This document shows positions 6,121 to 10,992 of a stretch of 10,992 nucleotides of DNA, one piece after another (within the stretch, counting starts at the first letter, position 1; every line of letters starts with the position of its first letter). The notes beneath the pieces are model-generated. The model saw only the letters and a list, made by a program, of their open reading frames with translations. It did no database searches and was not told the origin of the DNA. Both the position numbers and the translations under genes were made by a program. Origin of the DNA: Rickettsiales bacterium (GTDB lineage: Bacteria > Pseudomonadota > Alphaproteobacteria > Rickettsiales > UBA1997); contig JAITBB010000100.1 of assembly GCA_031283795.1 (NCBI GenBank), positions 1-10,992 on the forward strand, written 5' to 3'.

Positions 6121-6760
6121 TTATTTCATAGACAAAATTCTTGGCGGCCTCTATACAGTCATAGTCTATAGAGTGGTCAACACTATTTCGGCATGTATGG
6201 GTAACTACGCTGAACTTGGAATTTTTAAGCATATCTCGACTGGCGGGTAGACAGTGGTATGGAACTACACTGTCGCCGCGGCTATGCAGCAGCAGAACCC
6301 TTTGGCTCACGTTACTCCAATATTTCATACTCTCTGTGGTATCCGGCTGCATCCCTGAGAAGGACACTATACCGCCAATTCTAGCCTCCAGTCTGGTGCC
6401 TATGTGCAGAGCCATCATTGCGCCCTGGGAGAATCCTAGTAGAAAGACGTTTTTATATTCTACAGAAAGTTTCTCTATCTGTTCCTCCATAAAATCATGG
6501 AGGATTTTCCGACTCGCCGATGCTCCCCTATGTAGTTCTACCTGGCTCATATGCCCAATATCCAGGGGAAACCACTGGTAACCATCATCGGCTATCTTCT
6601 GTGGAGCATTGGGCGCTATAAAGCAGAAATCATCTGAGAGTTCTCTGAAATAGTCGGCCAACCCTATAATATCTTCTCCATTACTATAGTAGCCATGGAG
6701 GAGGAACATAAGATATTTGTTCCCAGCACTCCTCGTTGGTCTCCTCACAAAGTCCAGCAT
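6092..6760 (-). CDS. Alpha/beta-hydrolase, carboxylesterase/phospholipase family
   Basis: The 222-residue protein belongs to the small serine-esterase group (acyl-protein thioesterase/carboxylesterase type). These hydrolyse esters or thioesters of fatty acids in the cytoplasm. The nucleophile elbow is GFSQG with Ser111. The other triad residues are Asp163 (SRGDSVVP) and His196 (DHSIDY). The oxyanion segment LHG is at residues 21-23, and the family sequence FIAPNAP then GYQWFPL follows the first strand. The length is normal. The ATG at 6760 has AGAGGA six bases upstream. It is the last gene of the four-gene minus block, 35 bases after the glycosylase gene. Its stop lies inside the opposing lptC-like gene. 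The substrate is not known; related proteins act on short-chain esters, lysophospholipids or acylated proteins. Confidence 0.85.
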   Translation of the reverse strand: MLDFVRRPTRSAGNKYLMFLLHGYYSNGEDIIGLADYFRELSDDFCFIAPNAPQKIADDGYQWFPLDIGHMSQVELHRGASASRKILHDFMEEQIEKLSVEYKNVFLLGFSQGAMMALHIGTRLEARIGGIVSFSGMQPDTTESMKYWSNVSQRVLLLHSRGDSVVPYHCLPASRDMLKNSKFSVVTHTCRNSVDHSIDYDCIEAAKNFVYEIIRGPEDSQN

Positions 6761-6795
6761 GCTAATTCCTCTGGATTTGTCGTGCTAGGATCCAG

Positions 6796-7371
6796 CTAGG
6801 ATAATTTATCATATTCTCTTTTGATTTCTTGACAATCCTGCCAGGTGAGCCACTTTGGTCCACCCTCAACTCTTGTGCTGTTGCGAAGTAGATAGGCCGG
6901 ATGGAATATGGGCATCATTCTAGAGCCATGGGGTCCATCAAACCACTGACCCCTAACCTTTGCCATACCCGTCATTTCGAGAAAACTTCCTGCCGCTATG
7001 GCCCCACAGAGAAGTATGATTCTTGGTCTGATTATATCAATCTGTGCATCCAGGTATTTCCTACAGATCACCTGTTCCCCGGCAGAGGGAGCTCTATTAT
7101 TTGGTGGTCTACATTTAACTGTATTGCATATGTATATGTTTTCCCTCCTCGAAATGTTTATGGAGGCAAGAATTTTATCCAGCAGTTGACCGGATTTTCC
7201 GACAAACGGTTTACCTTCAACATCTTCCCAATGGCCCGGCGCCTCACCTATCAGCACCAGCTTATTGTTAGGGACACCATCGGAGAACACTACATTGGTG
7301 CGCGTCTCGCAGAGACGACAGTCCTTGCAGTTCCGGCAGGTTTCTCTGAGTTCGTTCAGTCTCTCATCCAT
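6796..7371 (-). CDS. Family-4 uracil-DNA glycosylase, iron-sulphur type
   Basis: The 191-residue protein removes uracil from DNA in base-excision repair. It belongs to the type 4 (UDGa) group, which carries a 4Fe-4S cluster. Likely cluster ligands are Cys15, Cys18, Cys87 and Cys103. Their spacing (68 residues between the second and third, 15 between the third and fourth) agrees with what I know of the thermophilic type 4 enzymes. Motif 1 is GEAPG at 42-46 with the downstream GKPFVGKSG. Motif 2 is HPAYLLR from His157. Two more cysteines (12 and 21) flank the first pair. The ATG at 7371 has a strong AGGAGGG four bases upstream that overlaps the stop of cdsA, so the two genes are probably translationally coupled. 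Confidence 0.93.
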   Translation of the reverse strand: MDERLNELRETCRNCKDCRLCETRTNVVFSDGVPNNKLVLIGEAPGHWEDVEGKPFVGKSGQLLDKILASINISRRENIYICNTVKCRPPNNRAPSAGEQVICRKYLDAQIDIIRPRIILLCGAIAAGSFLEMTGMAKVRGQWFDGPHGSRMMPIFHPAYLLRNSTRVEGGPKWLTWQDCQEIKREYDKLS

Positions 7372-7375
7372 GGAT

Positions 7376-7382
7376 CCCTCCT
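7376..7382 (-). promoter_or_regulatory. Strong Shine-Dalgarno inside the cdsA stop
   Basis: On the minus strand AGGAGGG precedes the glycosylase ATG by four bases and includes part of the TAG stop of cdsA (plus 7381-7383). Such an overlap suits coupled re-initiation. Confidence 0.7.
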
Positions 7383-8016
7383 ATATCAAAATAAGTAATG
7401 CGGGAGTGACGTAGAGAAGGCCATCAAACCTATCCATAAAGCCTCCATGGCCAGGAATCATATTCCCGCTGTCCTTGACGCCAAACCTTCTCTTCACATA
7501 GGACTCTGTGAAATCTCCCATCTGTTCTAGACAGCAGAGCAGTGGGGTACAGTAGAGTAGTGAGTATTCGTATTCCGGCAGATATATATGCGAGAAAATA
7601 CAGCAAAACACCAGGGCAAAGAACATCCCCCCCAGCAGACCTTCGTAGGATTTTGTTGGGCTTATGTTGCTGATTTTATGTTCACCTAGATTCCAAAGAT
7701 GACCGACCACATAGGCAAATGTGTCCGTACTCCATATAAGAATAAACATCCACATTAGCAGATGATTACCTTTGAATCTGTTGAATTTCAGAATAATGAT
7801 CGGCAGTAGACTAGCAACTATATAGGCTACACCGAGAAGATGCCATTTGGTCGGGTGTTCGGCATCTTTAACGATGTCACCCCATTCAAAGGCCATGAGA
7901 ATAGCAAGGGCGAATAGGAACGAAAAACAGAAGAGCACACCACTACAGTATATAAAATTCAACATAACAATTCCCATGATGGATCCCGATATAATCCTCA
8001 AAAAACCCTCTCTCAT
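7381..8016 (-). CDS. cdsA: Phosphatidate cytidylyltransferase (CDP-diacylglycerol synthase)
   Basis: This integral membrane enzyme makes CDP-diacylglycerol from CTP and phosphatidic acid, the branch point to phosphatidylethanolamine, phosphatidylglycerol and cardiolipin. The 211-residue chain is mostly hydrophobic. I see about six to seven candidate membrane helices, for example residues 17-43, 62-77, 86-105, 129-145 and 151-163. The family signature is complete near the C-terminus: S172-x-x-K-R, then K181-D, then P-G-H-G-G-F-M-D-R-F-D at 188-198. STDTFAYVVG at 96-105 also matches the conserved SDTFAY region. It is shorter than the roughly 285-residue E. coli enzyme, in keeping with the compact forms of reduced alphaproteobacteria; the missing part is N-terminal. 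GGAGGG stands three bases before the ATG. It lies between the BON lipoprotein and the glycosylase genes. Confidence 0.95.
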   Translation of the reverse strand: MREGFLRIISGSIMGIVMLNFIYCSGVLFCFSFLFALAILMAFEWGDIVKDAEHPTKWHLLGVAYIVASLLPIIILKFNRFKGNHLLMWMFILIWSTDTFAYVVGHLWNLGEHKISNISPTKSYEGLLGGMFFALVFCCIFSHIYLPEYEYSLLYCTPLLCCLEQMGDFTESYVKRRFGVKDSGNMIPGHGGFMDRFDGLLYVTPALLILI

Positions 8017-8051
8017 AGTCCCTCCATTGTTGTTAAAATCTAATTAACCAA

Positions 8052-8684
8052 TCAGATATATTCCACCTTTAGTTTTTTCGGATTGTCTATGGTTATGACA
8101 TAGCTTATAACCTCCATGACTCCATCGACAGTGCTGATGATCTTAGTCAGTAGCTCGTGCTCTTTTCTATCCTCCGCTATGCCCACGACATAGACTTTTC
8201 TATTTATAGAGGATATCTCATAGTTCAGAGATTTGATCTTCGACTTGAAGAAAATTCTCATTCCCACATTTTTCTCCAGGAAATAATCCCTTGTCCTCAT
8301 CCATACTAGACCTCTCTTCTCCTCTATGGTAACCTCGTCCAGGAGTTCCCTAACCTTTAGGTTCTTTGTAATCTTATCAACCAGATACCCCTTCGTTTGT
8401 CTGTCGAAGACAATTCCTGTCAGTAGAACTCTACCCTCCATAACTTTCAGGTCATAGTAGCCAAAATCACTCAGATTATTTGTATTTAGGAAGCTTTTTC
8501 TCCCGGTCTCTATGCTGTTTCTAAGAAGTTTTTCGAGCTTCAGATCCGCGCTTGCCTGGTCCGTATTCCTATGTAATCCAGTTATTTCTTTGGCTATTTG
8601 GCTACCAGTGACCACAGCTCTCACACAGGCTGAGGTGACTAGCGGTAGAAGCAGTAATAGATATACCGTCGTCTTTCTCGTCAT
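8052..8684 (-). CDS. Dual-BON-domain lipoprotein, DolP/YraP-like
   Basis: The 210-residue protein begins with a lipoprotein signal peptide (MTRKTTVYLLLLLPLVTSAC, lipid-acceptor Cys20). Two BON domains follow at about residues 45-120 and 128-205. Each has the alpha-beta layout and the typical strand-glycine turn (RVLLTGIVFDRQ and KVYVVGIAEDRKE). Proteins of this plan, such as DolP in E. coli, sit on the inner face of the outer membrane, bind anionic phospholipid and support envelope integrity. The lipobox T-S-A-C deviates at -3, where Leu/Val is usual. No clear Shine-Dalgarno is visible at ATG 8684. It heads the four-gene block and is 35 bases from cdsA. Co-transcription with the enzyme that feeds anionic phospholipid synthesis fits a lipid-binding envelope role, but that link is inferred. 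Confidence 0.88.
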   Translation of the reverse strand: MTRKTTVYLLLLLPLVTSACVRAVVTGSQIAKEITGLHRNTDQASADLKLEKLLRNSIETGRKSFLNTNNLSDFGYYDLKVMEGRVLLTGIVFDRQTKGYLVDKITKNLKVRELLDEVTIEEKRGLVWMRTRDYFLEKNVGMRIFFKSKIKSLNYEISSINRKVYVVGIAEDRKEHELLTKIISTVDGVMEVISYVITIDNPKKLKVEYI

Positions 8685-9043
8685 TGGCTAGGATCTAAAT
8701 AAAATGCCTAAGATGGGCCCAGCGTACGTTTTTTTTTTGTTAAGTCAAGCAAGTGGCAAAAACTTGGGTATTGCCCCTAATTGCTGACTATTTACAAATT
8801 TTCTTCGATTTTTTACCTCATTTCAGAAAATTTTTTTTCGATCTCCCTGTCCATAGTCTATGTGCACAGATCTGGAAATTTCGTTGTTTGCATTTATAGA
8901 TATAAGGTGGTTCCTTGGCGAACTCAGAACCATTGACGATAGAGATCTTCTGTGTGTCCCATATGATAACTCCCTCTTGTAATTTATATAAAAATTACAT
9001 ATCGTTTGAATCAATAATCAGCATTAAATTGGAATATGCGACG
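8685..9043. other. Divergent intergenic region with homopolymers
   Basis: About 360 bases lie between the divergent BON-lipoprotein and phosphatase genes. From left to right they hold GGGCCC and CGTACG palindromes, a T10 run (8729-8738), a minus-strand TTGACT (8743-8748) that may be the -35 of the lipoprotein operon, a T8 run (8831-8838), and an inverted repeat at 8978-8999. A minus-strand open frame of 63 codons (8823-9014) crosses the region, but it has no Shine-Dalgarno and an unconvincing sequence. No gene is called. Confidence 0.5.
8978..8999. promoter_or_regulatory. Perfect 8-base inverted repeat upstream of the phosphatase gene
   Basis: TGTAATTT (8978-8985) and AAATTACA (8992-8999) are exact reverse complements with a 6-base AT centre, making a 22-base dyad. 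A weak promoter reading overlaps it: TTGTAA (8977-8982), then 17 bases, then TATCGT (9000-9005). This would place the transcription start shortly before ATG 9044. The form is that of a dimeric repressor or activator site. Confidence 0.5.
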
Positions 9044-10992
9044 ATGCCTGGAAGAATGAATAGTATCAGCGACCTTGTAGATAGGATTATTGCCCTGTAC
9101 AGGACGGTTATTGAGGAATACTGTTCCGAGGACCATACGTTCGATGTCAACGGAGGGTCTGGTTCCAATACATTCGGACTTGGAACAGGAATAGATGGGC
9201 TTGTCAGAAGGTCGGAGGCTTCTGAGAACTTAGAAAGGATTGAAATAGAGGAGAGGATCAAAAGTCTTGTCCATATAATGGTTGCGGCCTTGACTATCAG
9301 ACCTTCTAATGATTTAGAGCTTGATGATTCCTCGGGTGTCGTCCTTGAAACAGATCTTCATGGTGATCTCATGGCCCTTATGGACACTCTCTTAACAAGC
9401 GGTATGGCGAAGTTTAATGTCAACAATCCGATCGGAATAATATTCTTCGATCCCATAGGGAATAGGGAATATGATCTAGATAGCCTCGAAGAGCTCAGAA
9501 GAAACCTCGAAAAGCTCAATGGAGGCCTTGAAGAGCCCGATGGAAGTTACAAAACATTTAGTGGACTCATGGAATGTATTCAGATGCTACCAGCTATAGT
9601 TCCTACCGAAAAGTACGGACGGTATATCAACTGCGGTGACTTCCTCGACAGAGGGGAACAGTCAGAGCAGGTATTCTTTCTGATCCAGCACCTTGGTGAA
9701 ATATATAGGGAGAAATTTCCAGATCTTCCGGGTCCCAAAATTATAATTGGAAATCACGAGAACTTCTATATTCCGGAAACTACTGGTCTGGAAATTAAAA
9801 ACGCCATAATATGTGGCGCTAAGCACATGTTTTCAACCAAATACAATACCACCATCGAATACCTTAGTACTAAAAGTAGACAGAGGTTCGCAATGTTTTC
9901 CGAAGCCATCAGAACAGCCATAGATAATGGAACATTGTGTCTTGCCCATAGTGTGGGCAAGACAATTTTTTCCCATGTGGTGATTACGGTAGAAATGGTG
10001 AGAGATCTATCCGAAAATTTTTCCAAAATGAGCGGGGCTTTGGCGGTGGGAGATGTATGGGATGAAGAGGAATATGAGGAACTTAAGAAAAGAATACAGG
10101 ATCTGGCGGGGCAGCTAGGGAGTCTGACAGGTACTATTTCTGCATCATCAGGGCTAGACGAAAATCAGATAGAGAATTTGGTAGCAGCCCTAAATGAGTT
10201 CAATAGAATTAGAATTGAAATTATCAGGAGGTCTGAAGTAAATGATAGCGATTATATCCAGGGGGAATCTGACATACTGGGAATCATGGGGGAGAAGAGG
10301 GAGAGAAAGGAGAAGCATGGAGGTATTCTATGGCAAAGAATAGACTTTGTAGAAAAAAAGAACCTAATTCCTGGTGTAAGGTATGTTTGTGGACACGATG
10401 CACATGAGGACAATAGTGAGTGGAGACCGAAGAAAAAACTGGCGGAAAGAGTGGTCTGCATAGATTCCAAAAGGTCTTCCAGCTATTACCCCGCTACGAT
10501 GACAACCAGAGCTAACTACTTTCTGGTCAATAAATCTGTATTTAGCGGGAATACGTTATCTGCGGAAGAAATTCATCTAAGGTCTCATAATAAAGAAATG
10601 ACACCTGCTGGAATAGTGACTATGGCTAAATATAGTTTTGATCTGATACTCTCCAGAATTGAAGGATTCATAGAAACGCAGCCGAGAAATGGACCGAGAG
10701 AGGAAACTGAGGCTATGACGAGAAATCGGCATGAAGCCGGACAGGAGAGTGGGATGGGACTAGAAAAGGAATCTGAAGCTGAGCTGGAGAGGAAATCTGG
10801 GGCTATGGAGGAGAAACGACGCAAGAGTAAGCCAAAGAAAGAGATCAGATTTAGGACTAGAATCAGAATGAATCAGTGGAAGAAGAGATCTAAAGCTATA
10901 GGGAGGAAACGACGCAAGAGTGGGTTAGAGAAGATTGGGACTAGAAGCAGAAAATATAGGGTTGCTGGTAGGATTATTGCTCTAGACAGGAA
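9044..10992 (+). CDS. PPP-type metallophosphatase with basic C-terminal tail, 3' end beyond window
   Basis: A reading frame of 649 codons runs to the edge without a stop. It has the ordered metal-site motifs of the PPP serine/threonine-phosphatase (calcineurin-like) superfamily: D104-L-H106-G-D, G198-D199-F-L-D202-R203-G204, G236-N237-H238-E239, then His311 in IFSHVVIT, and G450-H451. The conserved GGILWQR before the last histidine is also present. The catalytic set looks complete. Spacing is unusual: 95 residues between the first two motifs (about 28 in PP1) and 140 between the last two histidines, the latter filled by a helical, probably coiled-coil insert (EYEELKKRIQDLAGQL). From about residue 540 the chain is Glu/Arg/Lys rich, with KRRKSKPKK at 591-599 and RKRRKS at 621-626, like nuclear localisation signals. 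I infer a secreted effector acting on host phosphoproteins; Legionella WipA/WipB are known effectors of this fold. ATG 9044 has GGAA nine bases upstream; in-frame ATG 8963 is possible. Confidence 0.85.
   Translation, partial: MPGRMNSISDLVDRIIALYRTVIEEYCSEDHTFDVNGGSGSNTFGLGTGIDGLVRRSEASENLERIEIEERIKSLVHIMVAALTIRPSNDLELDDSSGVVLETDLHGDLMALMDTLLTSGMAKFNVNNPIGIIFFDPIGNREYDLDSLEELRRNLEKLNGGLEEPDGSYKTFSGLMECIQMLPAIVPTEKYGRYINCGDFLDRGEQSEQVFFLIQHLGEIYREKFPDLPGPKIIIGNHENFYIPETTGLEIKNAIICGAKHMFSTKYNTTIEYLSTKSRQRFAMFSEAIRTAIDNGTLCLAHSVGKTIFSHVVITVEMVRDLSENFSKMSGALAVGDVWDEEEYEELKKRIQDLAGQLGSLTGTISASSGLDENQIENLVAALNEFNRIRIEIIRRSEVNDSDYIQGESDILGIMGEKRERKEKHGGILWQRIDFVEKKNLIPGVRYVCGHDAHEDNSEWRPKKKLAERVVCIDSKRSSSYYPATMTTRANYFLVNKSVFSGNTLSAEEIHLRSHNKEMTPAGIVTMAKYSFDLILSRIEGFIETQPRNGPREETEAMTRNRHEAGQESGMGLEKESEAELERKSGAMEEKRRKSKPKKEIRFRTRIRMNQWKKRSKAIGRKRRKSGLEKIGTRSRKYRVAGRIIALDR
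10802..10921 (+). repeat. Degenerate duplicated segment encoding KRRKS
   Basis: Bases 10802-10828 and 10895-10921 match at 23 of 27 positions, and the last 16 (GAAACGACGCAAGAGT) are identical. The copies are 93 bases (31 codons) apart in the same frame, and both encode a K/R-rich motif. Related GGACTAGAA-type words recur nearby at 10757, 10854 and 10938. The tail seems to have grown by internal duplication. Confidence 0.65.

Noticed and set aside
6785..6802. Short direct repeat CTAGGAT twice, 11 bases apart, between the glycosylase and esterase genes
   Set aside because: Too short to separate from chance given the local richness in CTAG; no mobile element or recombination site is evident.
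8701..8740. GC-rich palindrome followed by a T10 run, resembling a plus-strand terminator
   Set aside because: No plus-strand gene lies upstream, the stem is weak (GGGCCC and CGTACG cannot form a proper hairpin with a loop), and the run is better read as an A-tract upstream of the minus operon.
8823..9014. Minus-strand ORF of 63 codons in the divergent intergenic region
   Set aside because: No ribosome site; it crosses the inverted repeat and homopolymer runs, and the translation is not protein-like enough.
9941..9955. His302 (LAHS) as the fourth metal-binding histidine of the phosphatase
   Set aside because: His311 in IFSHVVIT fits the family pattern (hydrophobic strand, then S-H-x-x-I-T) better, so His302 was set aside.
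8995..10824. Minus-strand ORFs opposite the phosphatase gene (8995-9261, 9766-10026, 10252-10470, 10585-10824)
   Set aside because: They are shadows of a long plus-strand frame with well-defined catalytic motifs, and none has domain sense of its own.
1..10992. Search for tRNA, rRNA, CRISPR arrays, insertion sequences and phage genes
   Set aside because: No tRNA cloverleaf, repeat-spacer pattern, transposase or terminal inverted repeat could be recognised on either strand by eye.

Overview
The window looks like chromosomal DNA from a moderately AT-rich, host-associated bacterium. A Rickettsiales-like alphaproteobacterium (or a similar reduced alphaproteobacterium) is my best guess. The reasons are short versions of housekeeping proteins (CdsA 211 aa, LptC-like 146 aa), strong use of AGA/AGG for arginine and ATA for isoleucine, long non-coding gaps next to tight gene overlaps, and a eukaryote-like protein phosphatase with a nuclear-localisation-like tail. 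This placement is inference; no rRNA or other taxonomic marker is present.

Layout. 1-1778 (+): the 3' part of an Mla-type ABC transporter ATPase, overlapping rlmN (23S rRNA/tRNA m2A methyltransferase) by 4 bases. 1911-2354 (-): an ArgR-family repressor that faces rlmN and has lost the usual arginine-binding aspartates. 2365-3128: a long gap with no convincing gene, perhaps a gene remnant. 3129-3866 (-): a YebC/TACO1-family protein, whose start I move 35 codons inward. 4064-5515: three unrecognised genes, two of them small and with signal peptides, plus one clear intrinsic terminator and a hairpin-rich gap. 5680-6120 (+): an LptC-like single-pass envelope protein whose 3' end overlaps the convergent esterase gene by 29 bases.

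6092-8684 (-) is a compact four-gene block, transcribed in the order dual-BON lipoprotein, cdsA (CDP-diacylglycerol synthase), family-4 uracil-DNA glycosylase, alpha/beta-hydrolase esterase. The gaps are 35, 9 and 35 bases. Four genes in the window (mlaF-like, lptC-like, BON lipoprotein, cdsA) serve the outer membrane or phospholipid supply.

8685-9043 is a divergent intergenic region with a 10-base homopolymer and a perfect 8-base inverted repeat. From 9044 to the window edge runs a large (+) reading frame, 649 codons seen and still open. It encodes a PPP-type metallophosphatase with all the metal-binding motifs, two large insertions and a very basic C-terminal tail carrying two KRRKS motifs. 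It is the most interesting object here and a candidate secreted effector acting on host phosphoproteins, but secretion and nuclear targeting are inferred, not shown.
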